Below, in pieces: positions 1-6,826 of a stretch of 20,722 nt of DNA (positions are counted from its first letter, which is position 1; each line of letters begins with the position of its first letter). Position numbers and translations under genes: made by a program. The notes under the pieces are model-generated. The model was not told the origin of the DNA, did not search any database, and saw only the letters and a program-made list of their open reading frames with translations. Origin of the DNA: JBBIRM01 sp037441765 (GTDB taxonomy: Bacteria; Desulfobacterota; BSN033; UBA1163); contig JBBIRM010000034.1 of NCBI GenBank assembly GCA_037441765.1, positions 1 to 20,722 of the forward strand. The letters are read 5' to 3'.

Positions 1-21
1 CGATTTGCCTTTAAACATGTC

Positions 22-108
22 CTATTTTCCATGATCACTTTCAGGAGAAGAACCTTTCTGTTTTAGATTTTGGATCTCAGGATTTAAAATTCGCAATCCT
101 TTTCTCAT
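22..108 (-). CDS. possible 28-residue translationally coupled ORF
   Basis: A short reading frame starts with ATG at 108-106, overlapping the TGA stop of the HAD gene (110-108) as TGATG, a layout typical of translational coupling. It runs 28 codons to a TAG at 24-22. The predicted peptide is basic at the start (MRKGLRIL) and polar at the end, with no membrane segment or motif I recognise. It may be a real small gene, the remnant of a longer gene, or chance. The overlap is the only support. Nothing else is visible in bases 1-107. Confidence 0.22.
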   Translation of the reverse strand: MRKGLRILNPEIQNLKQKGSSPESDHGK

Positions 109-551
109 CAAATCAACAGGTTTTCAACCTCGGCAATACTCTGAAAGACAAAATCTGGTTGATCGGGGCTATGTCTTATGTTTTTCAGTTTTTCCTCATC
201 TGTGACCCCTGTGAGGACAATACCTGTGGCCATTCCTGCTTCCCGGCCGATTTTAATATCGGTCTCCAAACAATCTCCGATGAGAATACAATCTTCAGGC
301 ATCAACTCCATCATTTCCAACCCTCTCTGGATCAAGAGATGAGAGTGAATAACCTCCTGAGGCCTTGTAGGAATGCCAAGACGTGTTAATTTTTCAGCGC
401 AATCCTCCGGTGTCTCATGAGGGTTATAGGAGATAAAAATGACCTTCTTTCCTTTCTTCCGAATAATCTGGATGACTCGATCCGCACCTAATATCAATTG
501 ATCATTCAGATAGAGCGTTCCTTCTAAATCGAAAATAAAAACCCTAAACAT
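108..551 (-). CDS. HAD-superfamily protein, NagD-like, cap domain missing
   Basis: The 147-residue protein aligns by eye with the two ends of NagD-type (HAD-IIA) phosphatases. Motif I is FDLEGTLY (D8, E10), motif II lies around S41 (FISYNP) and motif IV is GDCLETD (D93, D98), followed by the family-like segment GMATGIVLTGVT. NagD proteins are about 250 residues and carry a C2 cap between motifs II and III. Here EVIHS (residues 66-70) runs straight into the helix before motif IV, so the cap and the GKPSP lysine motif are gone. The general acid Asp of motif I is Glu. Activity is therefore doubtful, and a binding or residual role is possible. It lies 32 bp downstream of the phosphate transporter gene on the same strand, so it is probably co-transcribed. 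Its ribosome site (AAGG) is weak. Confidence 0.8.
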   Translation of the reverse strand: MFRVFIFDLEGTLYLNDQLILGADRVIQIIRKKGKKVIFISYNPHETPEDCAEKLTRLGIPTRPQEVIHSHLLIQRGLEMMELMPEDCILIGDCLETDIKIGREAGMATGIVLTGVTDEEKLKNIRHSPDQPDFVFQSIAEVENLLI

Positions 552-583
552 CTTTCAACCTTATGTTTCTATCAATCCTTCAT

Positions 584-1588
584 TTAAAGAAAAAAATATC
601 TAAGCACGACCAATGTCAGCCCGGCAAGAAAGGCTGTTGCTGGAATTGTGATCAACCAGGCGAGGATGATACTTTTTGCTACACTCCACCGAACTGCAGA
701 CATCCTTTGTCCCACTCCAACGCCTATGATACTTGAAGAAACGACGTGTGTGGTAGAGACAGGACCACCGAGCAATGCTGCGCCTAAGATGACTGAGGCG
801 GAGGAGGCTTGAGCGCAGAAGGCATGGACAGGCCTCAGGCGATAAATTTTTGTGCCCATGGTCTTAATTATTCTCCATCCCCCAGCCACCGTTCCGAGGG
901 CGATCATCCCAGCACAACATAAAATGACCCAGTCTGGAACATAGAAACTGGGGGAAATACCAAGTATGACCAGAGCCATGGAGATCACTCCCATTGATTT
1001 TTGTGCATCATTGGTTCCATGACTTAGGGCAAGGGCTATGGAGGAAGGAATCTGCATCCGATTGAAGAAATAGTTGATTTGCGGTGTCGCATTGCGAGAA
1101 AAACGGAAGGTGATCTTTAGACATAGCCAGCCCACAAGTAAACCTAATAGGGGAGAAAATATCAACGAAGCAGTGACATAAAGAAGTCCTCCCCACAGAA
1201 TCTTATCCGATCCATAAGTAATTAGAATAGCTCCTATCATTCCTCCGATCAGTGCATGGGAGGAACTTGAGGGAAGGCCAAAAAACCAGGTGATCAGGTT
1301 CCACCCAATGGCACCGATGAGAGCAGAAATAAGAAGAAACATCGATAGATTAATGGTGGCCTGGCTGAACGTGGAGAGATCAATGATATTCTTTCCGATC
1401 ATCTGGGCAACTGCTGTTCCAAAGAGAAATGGACCGATAAACTCACACACCGAAGCCAATATCAGTGCTTTTCTGGGCGAGAGGGCACGGGTGGTCACCA
1501 TTGTTGCGACCACGTTTGCTGCATCGTGAAACCCATTGGAAAAATCAAAAAAGAGGGCAAGAGAAATAACTACAATCCCATACTCCAT
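584..1588 (-). CDS. PiT-family inorganic phosphate transporter
   Basis: The 334-residue, strongly hydrophobic protein carries both PiT signature repeats: FSNGFHDAANVVATMVTTRA near residues 16-35 and GGPVSTTHVVSSSIIGVG near the C-terminal third, plus ALSHGTNDAQKSMGV in the middle. PiT proteins are inner-membrane symporters that import phosphate with H+ or Na+ (low-affinity Pit type) and have an inverted-repeat fold. The length is short compared with E. coli PitA but normal for the bacterial and archaeal short form. The DUF47 (PhoU-like) partner often found beside pit genes is not adjacent here; the neighbours are a flavoprotein upstream and a HAD protein downstream. ATG start with a weak upstream G-rich ribosome site. 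Family confidence is high; the coupling ion is not readable from sequence. Confidence 0.95.
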   Translation of the reverse strand: MEYGIVVISLALFFDFSNGFHDAANVVATMVTTRALSPRKALILASVCEFIGPFLFGTAVAQMIGKNIIDLSTFSQATINLSMFLLISALIGAIGWNLITWFFGLPSSSSHALIGGMIGAILITYGSDKILWGGLLYVTASLIFSPLLGLLVGWLCLKITFRFSRNATPQINYFFNRMQIPSSIALALSHGTNDAQKSMGVISMALVILGISPSFYVPDWVILCCAGMIALGTVAGGWRIIKTMGTKIYRLRPVHAFCAQASSASVILGAALLGGPVSTTHVVSSSIIGVGVGQRMSAVRWSVAKSIILAWLITIPATAFLAGLTLVVLRYFFL

Positions 1589-1641
1589 TATTCAAATACC
1601 CCATCTTGCCTATTTCTGGCCACCATTTTTACGCCTTTCTC

Positions 1642-2757
1642 CTAATTTCTTTTAACTTGGAGACATTCGAGGGTCTTACCTTTCATTAATCCCTCTAAGC
1701 ATTTATTGCATGAGATACATTCCGATTTCCGAGGATAACCTCTTTCCCATTCGAGAATAAGGTCAGGCTTTCTTATCAACGGTCGGCTCAGCGAGATAAG
1801 ATCTGCATCTCCCCTTTTCACAATTTCCTCCATAAGTTCAAACGTTCTTAATCCACCCACCAGTAAGACTGGAATTTTTACAAGACTTTTTATTTGGCTT
1901 GACCAGTGGCAAAAGTAAGCCTCTTGATCAGTGGTATTGATCCCTGTCTTAAATTCTGTATTTTCATAGCCTTTTCCTCTTAATCCCTGGCTGACCTCTA
2001 ATGCATCAAAACCCATTTCGGCTAAATACTGGGCGGCGAGTTTTCCTTCATTGAATTCAAGTCCACCAGGGATACCATCCTGAACCCCTATTTTTATAAG
2101 AATGGGGTAATCCTGGCCAACCTTTTTCCTGATTTCCTGATAAATTTTACGATGAATTCGAAGACGATTCTTAAGGTCACCTCCCCAATTATCATCCCGA
2201 CGATTTGTAAATGGTGAAAGAAATTGACTTAAGAGATATCCATGAGCACCATGAATCTGGATGGCATCGAATCCTGCTTCTCTTGCTCTGATTGCCCCAT
2301 TGCCGAATGCTTGAATGATTTCCCAGATTTCTTCTTCTGTAAGGCCTCTATAAATACCCTTAAAATAAGGATCTTTGTCAAGAAATGAAGGACCAAGTGG
2401 AATTTGACTGACCGTTTTTGGGAATCGAGCCTCTCTTCCTGCATGGAACAATTGAACAGCGATTTTTGCACCTCGATCATGGACAGCAGTGGTTAATCGT
2501 CTAAGTCCAGAAATAAACTTATCGTCAAAAATAAAATTCTGGAATTTTGAAATTTGACCCTTCATATCAACGGTGGTGATGCCAGTGATAATCAGCCCCA
2601 CTCCCCCTTCAGCAAGTTTTTTGTAAAGGTCTATCTGTTTCTCAGTAACATAACCCTCCTCAGCACAACCGTCATAGGTGGCTGAGCGAACAAACCTGTT
2701 TCTTAATTCCATATTACTGATTTTTATAGGTTCAAATAGAATTTTATCCCTCTTCAT
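1642..2757 (-). CDS. old yellow enzyme family NAD(P)H:flavin oxidoreductase with C-terminal Cys cluster
   Basis: The 371-residue TIM-barrel flavoprotein begins with LFEPIKISNMELRNRFVRSA and contains the FMN/substrate motif QIHGAHGYLLSQFLSP (H169, H172, Y174), then TNRRDDNWGGDLKNR and the phosphate-binding end GGLRTFELME...LISLSRPLI. At the C terminus, CISCNKC plus a later Cys (C347, C350, C353, C365) recalls the 4Fe-4S ligands of the large 2,4-dienoyl-CoA reductase/trimethylamine dehydrogenase branch, but the protein ends there and lacks the extra FAD and NAD domains of that branch. It probably reduces activated C=C bonds or another electrophile in the cytoplasm; the substrate is unknown. An excellent AGGAGG site lies five bases before the ATG. 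It leads the run flavoprotein-PiT-HAD, with a 53-bp gap to PiT. Confidence 0.9.
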   Translation of the reverse strand: MKRDKILFEPIKISNMELRNRFVRSATYDGCAEEGYVTEKQIDLYKKLAEGGVGLIITGITTVDMKGQISKFQNFIFDDKFISGLRRLTTAVHDRGAKIAVQLFHAGREARFPKTVSQIPLGPSFLDKDPYFKGIYRGLTEEEIWEIIQAFGNGAIRAREAGFDAIQIHGAHGYLLSQFLSPFTNRRDDNWGGDLKNRLRIHRKIYQEIRKKVGQDYPILIKIGVQDGIPGGLEFNEGKLAAQYLAEMGFDALEVSQGLRGKGYENTEFKTGINTTDQEAYFCHWSSQIKSLVKIPVLLVGGLRTFELMEEIVKRGDADLISLSRPLIRKPDLILEWERGYPRKSECISCNKCLEGLMKGKTLECLQVKRN

Positions 2758-3088
2758 TATCTCCTCCTAAAGGTGAGAATGAGAGATATTACTCGTAGCA
2801 ATTAAATCTTTATAATTATCCCCTTACCTTCCTCCATGGTCTGCTCTTATCGACTATCCCAAATGAGAATTTGTAGTAATTCGACATAAGAAATGAAACC
2901 AATTAATTAACTAACAAGAATTCTCTATGTCTCAATGAAAAAAATCTATCCTAAATTGAAACTGTTGTAAACCTCATAATATCCCCCCTGAAGAATGCAA
3001 AGCGGAGAGGGTATTTTGGGGGATTAGAAAGAAATTCTAAGATATAAACAGGTAAGAATCGAAAAATGGCTATGATTGGAGAGTGGAA
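2758..3088. other. 331-bp spacer without a gene
   Basis: This lies between the stop of the FecR-DUF6600 gene and the start of the flavoprotein gene, both on the minus strand. It is AT-rich and no frame encodes a convincing protein. It should hold the promoter of the flavoprotein operon, but I see no pair of -35 and -10 boxes good enough to call. The AGGAGG ribosome site is at 2763-2768. Two weak dyads are visible: ATCCCCC at 2981-2987 with GGGGGAT at 3018-3024 (30-base loop), and TTAGAA at 3024-3029 with TTCTAA at 3035-3040. Either could help end transcription from the upstream gene, though neither has a proper T-run. Confidence 0.6.
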
Positions 3089-4782
3089 TTATCTCCCCAA
3101 GGGCTGAAGCGGAATTGAAAATCGGCTCCTTTCTTGAAATGACTTCTCTGCCCATCCCCTTTCATTTCGAGACAAAGGATAAGTACGTTCGATCCCCTTT
3201 TGAAGGATAGGGGTTGAGCCATGATAAGGAGATGGTTGACCTAATCTTTCTTTAATTGTAGGAGAGTTAGGATTTTGATTCCTTAAAATTACTCGGTTTG
3301 AAAGTGGCCCTTCCTTTCTCACCATTGGGGCTGGGGTAGATTCTTCCTGAGGTGTAATTTCTTGAATTTTCCGGGGTACTGGTTGGGTTACTTGCTGGGG
3401 TCTTTGAGGTTTTCTCTCCTGCACCCTGGGATGATCTGGAAGGGTATTTGGTGAAGAAATGGAATCCCTTTTCTCAGATTCAACCGGAGGTCTCCTTTCT
3501 AACATCACATCGGTTTTGGAACGCTCTGGAATCCCCTTCACAACCCGTGATGGAGTTTTGGTCTTTTCCTTAAAAAGAGGCCTTTCAACAGGAGGGGCAG
3601 AGATATTCCCTGGATTGAGAAATGGATTTTCCTTGAGGATTACCTTTGTTACCGGCTGCTTTTTAAAGAAGGAATCCTTGGGTATAGTGACAACAGCATC
3701 CTTCACCTTTGCATTAATGAAAACATTTCTCTGGATGTTGATATTGGTTCGGTTGATGTTTACACTGTAGGGCCCATAATAGCTGTGACCCAAATATATC
3801 TCACCCGGGGCCAATGGAACCCATGAAATATAATTGGGTCCAATATACCATGCCACTGCTCCAGGATGCCAAAAGATGAATCGAGGAACTGGCGGGACCC
3901 ATACCCATCCATGGTGAGGAAGATAAATCCATCTTCCGTAATGGAAGGGTAACCATCCCCATGGTTCAAGAGGAATCCAACAATAAACACCTTTTCTCCA
4001 AGCCCAATGGCCATGCCGAAAGGGTGCCCATCCAACAGATACGATTGGAACCCATACGTAGTGATACTCCTGAACATAAACCCATCGACCATAGGGCTCT
4101 ATTTCATATCCCCATGGTTCTAATTCAGGAGGAAGATACTTTTGGGCATAACGCCTATTAAAAATCTCATTATCCCTTGCTTCGTTCCAACGATCCCATT
4201 CGTCACTATAGTATGGCCTTCAGGCCTAACAATCAGGGTATTACCTTGAGTTAGATGAATTGGTTTCCCTTCTCCCTTCCACTCTACACTTCCCTGCATA
4301 ACAGAAATCTTTGCTTCTGATGAGGTGAGATCTACCCTGAACCTTGCTGGGATATGAGATGAAAGGACGCCATAAGGAAGATCAATATATAATGAAGGGA
4401 TTTCTCCTCTGGTGGGATTTCGATTAATATAGATTTTCCCTTCCACCATATTAAGATGGATAAATGATTTTGTTCGTTCAAAACTTAAAGTATTAATGTC
4501 CAATGTTGACCCTTCTCCTAACCTCACATAGGTTCCATCCTTAAGATGAATTTCAATCTTTCCATCCCATTCGGTAACGATTCTGTCCCCATTGGCAATT
4601 GGGAAGTTGATGGTAGCCTCTGTCCATTCCCCCTCGTCTCCGGTCTGAAGGAGAACCTTACCCTGAACGAGACTAATTCTACCTCCCCCCAATTCGGTCT
4701 CTGCTAATGAGGGGGAAATAGAGAGGAAAAGGATTAAAAGAATTGAAACAAGGCTAAAGACAAACCATTTTATTTTTCTCAT
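3089..4782 (-). pseudogene. FecR-domain/DUF6600-like envelope protein, split by a one-base frameshift
   Basis: The first part (ATG at 4782) has a signal peptide (MRKIKWFVFSLVSILLILFL, with likely cleavage after SLA) and a FecR-like beta domain (GKVLLQTGDEGEW..., ANGDRIVTEWDGKIEI, RLGEGSTL, PYGVLSSHIPARFRV). This frame stops at 4120. From about 4213 leftward, a second frame is open without stops to 3089. It reads YYSDEWDRWNEARD, then Trp/Tyr-rich repeats (YGRWVYV, VGWAPFRHGHW, PWGWLPFHYGRW, GWVWVPP, WYIGPNYISWVPLAPGE), as expected for DUF6600, and ends in a Pro/Arg/Lys-rich tail. Restoring one base near 4205-4222 gives one protein of about 564 residues. GAGGTGG five bases before 4782 fixes the start over the upstream GTG at 4791. 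It may be a pseudogene or a sequence error; the intact second half argues that the event is recent. Confidence 0.88.
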
Positions 4783-4910
4783 GAAAACCACCTCTTTTTT
4801 GATTTTTAATTATTTAGACGATTAGGAATGTAAAATATTCAAAGGCTTCGTTAAAGGGTATTTTAAAAAGAATCAATAAATTTAAATTTTTGGCTCAAAG
4901 TATTCATTTC
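4783..4910. other. AT-rich spacer between the esterase and FecR genes
   Basis: This 128-bp stretch separates the esterase stop from the FecR start on the minus strand. It is very AT-rich and may hold a promoter for the FecR gene, but no box pair is clear. The only certain element is the GAGGTGG ribosome site next to the ATG at 4782. Confidence 0.4.
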
Positions 4911-6272
4911 CTATGGGATTGTTTTAAAAATTTTGGAATGATGCTGGAGGACATTTCCTAATCTACTACGCCAGAAAAGGTAGATATGAGTTGAGTTTCC
5001 ATTAAAGGGCTGAACAGAAATTTGATGGCTTTTCTCTTTTAATGCCTTTTCAAAATTCCGATTCCCCTGGGTTATCCATTTAAAATTTTCATTCATTCCA
5101 TAGTCAAAATAAATCCATTGAGGAAGGCTTTGGATTCCCATTTTTCTCAATATAGTCAATGGGTTATTCGAACGGATGTAATCCTTATCAAGATATGAAT
5201 GAGAAAAAAGTTTCTTAGGTTCGAGACGTCCAAAGACCTCTAAAAACTCAGGGATGACCATTTTGAGCATTAACTTGTCAGTTAAAAGTTCGAGATCAAG
5301 AAGCCCACTCTGGCTACTAATTGATTGAAAAAGATGAGGGTATTTCAGGCCCAATTTCATTGCCCCAAATCCACCCATTGAAATCCCTGCAAGACCCCTC
5401 TTATTGAGAACCCTATCTCGATAGGGAGATAGAGAATGGATATACTCCACAAGTTCAAGAAAATAGGTTTCATACATTCCCAATGCCCCGGGTTTCATAT
5501 AAAAAAAGGGAAGGATTGAATAATTAAAGGCCTCCCCTTGATGGAAATGATCACAGGCTTTGGGACTTTTGGTTTCAGGGAAGAGCCTCTTTCTCTCATT
5601 TTCGTCGGTATAAAATCCATTGTCTCCATCAGGGAGGATGAGGATCATCTTTTGGAGGGATTGAAAGGTGTCATCTAAATTTCTCCCAGGGTAAAGGTTA
5701 TAGGAGATGATTGACTTGGCAATCTCCTCGGGCGAATAATCATTTTTGGAAAGCCCACCATGGAGGGAAACCTCCTCAAAGCGTTCTTTTAATGACCTTT
5801 CCAAATCTTTATAGGTACTGTTTTTTGAATCCATCATGGCATAGGCAATGGGAGCAATATCTTGATGGAGAAGCCAGTGGTATTCTTCTTCTTTAACCTC
5901 ACAAAGAATTCTTTTTGCCTTCTCTGGAGACCGCACCTTCCACCACATCCCTGTGCGATGGAAATTATATCCATGAAGGAGAAATAGGACAGGGTATCTC
6001 TCTTCATGATTCCGATAATAGTCTTCGGGTAAAACGACAAAAAATCCCTTTTCCTTACCCAGAGAATTTGAAAAGAACGTCTCGTATCGGACTAAATATT
6101 GGAACTTCTGAGATGGTTTGGGACTGAGGAGATAGGAGAGTTCTGGATCTTCAAAACAGCAGGGAAGGTCCGCACAGAGGATTTCAAATGGCATCATCAT
6201 TAAGAAAGGGATGAAAAAGATGAGGAATAAACTTTTAGCCCTAAATGGCGTCTTTCCTAATTTTCCAGTCAT
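4911..6272 (-). CDS. secreted esterase-D-like alpha/beta hydrolase
   Basis: The 453-residue protein has an N-terminal hydrophobic segment (residues 13-33, AKSLFLIFFIPFLMMM) that looks like a signal peptide or anchor. It then shows the esterase-D (PF00756) pattern: VVLPEDYY, PVLFLLHGYN (oxyanion region near 100), the nucleophile elbow GISMGGFGAMK (S298), a likely acid in FDYGMNENF (D390) and a likely base in GNSTHIYLFW (H429). An insertion of roughly 100 residues between the HGYN region and LILPDGDNG is larger than in S-formylglutathione hydrolases. It probably cleaves an ester outside the cytoplasm; the substrate is unknown. The frame opens further up with a GTG at 6347, but that extension has no ribosome site and runs through a dispersed repeat fragment, so I prefer the ATG at 6272. 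It is the first gene of the minus-strand run. Confidence 0.85.
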   Translation of the reverse strand: MTGKLGKTPFRAKSLFLIFFIPFLMMMPFEILCADLPCCFEDPELSYLLSPKPSQKFQYLVRYETFFSNSLGKEKGFFVVLPEDYYRNHEERYPVLFLLHGYNFHRTGMWWKVRSPEKAKRILCEVKEEEYHWLLHQDIAPIAYAMMDSKNSTYKDLERSLKERFEEVSLHGGLSKNDYSPEEIAKSIISYNLYPGRNLDDTFQSLQKMILILPDGDNGFYTDENERKRLFPETKSPKACDHFHQGEAFNYSILPFFYMKPGALGMYETYFLELVEYIHSLSPYRDRVLNKRGLAGISMGGFGAMKLGLKYPHLFQSISSQSGLLDLELLTDKLMLKMVIPEFLEVFGRLEPKKLFSHSYLDKDYIRSNNPLTILRKMGIQSLPQWIYFDYGMNENFKWITQGNRNFEKALKEKSHQISVQPFNGNSTHIYLFWRSRLGNVLQHHSKIFKTIP

Positions 6273-6310
6273 AAAAAACCAACTCCAGGAGCCCTTTTCC
6301 CCGATACACT

Positions 6311-6340
6311 TTATGAGGTTTCTGAAAAAGTATTTAAAAT
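6311..6340 (+). repeat. fragment of the palindromic repeat (right half)
   Basis: The 28 bases at 6312-6339 match 6532-6559 of the full element with two differences (TATGAGGTTTCTG against TATGAGACTTCTG, then the shared stretch AAAAAGTATTTAAAA). Homology stops on both sides, so this is a truncated copy in the same orientation. Confidence 0.7.
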
Positions 6341-6391
6341 GTAACACTTTAGTTGTTTAAAAATCTTTGGGATTCGTTTAATGTCTCGTAG

Positions 6392-6412
6392 GGCAAGCCC
6401 TTGTGGCTTGCC
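6392..6412. repeat. perfect inverted repeat GGCAAGCC/GGCTTGCC
   Basis: GGCAAGCC, five bases (CTTGT), then GGCTTGCC form a perfect 8-bp stem. No T-run follows on either strand, so it is more like a REP-type palindrome than a classical terminator. It is unrelated in sequence to the larger repeats beside it. Confidence 0.7.
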
Positions 6413-6473
6413 GAACCCTCATCAATATGTCACTTATTTAATGCTCCCATTAATAGATCCTCAGTGTTCGGAT

Positions 6474-6603
6474 TCGAAGGGTTTGGAACCCTACCTCCCC
6501 AGTCTTTTCAATGACTTTTCAGAAGTCTCCTTATGAGACTTCTGAAAAAGTATTTAAAAAGAGTTTCATAGACTGGGGAGGTGGGGTGAAAAAAAGTCTT
6601 CGA
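6474..6603. repeat. complete 130-bp imperfect palindromic element (MITE/REP-like)
   Basis: Three nested pairs of arms can be read: TCGAAG (6474-6479) with CTTCGA (6598-6603); CCCTACCTCCCCAGTC (6489-6504) with GACTGGGGAGGTGGGG (6571-6586), differing at one position; and CTTTTCAGAAGTCTC (6515-6529) with GAGACTTCTGAAAAAG (6535-6550), which differ by one extra A. The centre is CTTAT. The structure and the partial copies on both sides suggest a small non-coding repeat family. No target duplication is obvious. Confidence 0.85.
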
Positions 6604-6700
6604 GCGGATACCTTTAACAGTTTGGCACTATTGATTAATTCCCTTAAAATGTTTGTCTTTCTCTTAAACGATTGTTAACAAATTAACTTCTTATGCCCGC

Positions 6701-6761
6701 ATTCGAAGGGTTTGGAACCCCACCTCCCCAGTCTTTTTAATGATTTTTCAAAAATCTCCTT
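6701..6761 (+). repeat. second copy of the repeat, left half
   Basis: This matches 6472-6532 over about 60 bases with five differences, all transitions (shared: ATTCGAAGGGTTTGGAACCC, then ACCTCCCCAGTCTTTT). The right arm is not preserved, although the following bases 6762-6790 show loose similarity to the right half of the full copy. Confidence 0.85.
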
Positions 6762-6770
6762 CATCAGAAC

Positions 6771-6798
6771 TTGACAAGTTTTAAAAAACTGATAAGAT
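6771..6798 (+). promoter_or_regulatory. sigma-70-like promoter of the CsgG/FlgT-like lipoprotein gene
   Basis: A perfect -35 box TTGACA (6771-6776) is followed after 16 bases by TAAGAT (6793-6798), which matches four of six -10 positions. The spacer contains AGTTTTAAAAAACT, a near-palindrome. The ATG lies 28 bases downstream, with AAGGA as ribosome site. The box positions are seen directly; function is inferred. Confidence 0.65.
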
Positions 6799-6826
6799 TA
6801 TAAAAACTATAAAAAGGAAAAATCAA

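Larger units (their letters stand above)
6273..6826. other. 554-bp divergent spacer rich in palindromic repeats
   Basis: No reading frame here looks coding. The spacer lies between divergent genes (esterase left, lipoprotein right), so it must hold both promoters. It contains a right-half repeat fragment (6311-6340), an isolated perfect hairpin (6392-6412), a full palindromic element (6474-6603), a left half of the same element (6701-6761) and the lipoprotein promoter (6771-6798). I could not identify a clear promoter for the esterase. Confidence 0.8.

Noticed and set aside
3760..4092. A 110-residue open frame inside the FecR-DUF6600 gene
   Set aside because: It is a shadow: the frame beside it gives the Trp/Tyr-rich DUF6600 repeats without a stop, whereas this one resembles nothing.
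6272..6347. GTG start at 6347 for the esterase
   Set aside because: It has no ribosome site and its extension is encoded by a repeat fragment; the ATG at 6272 begins a normal signal peptide.
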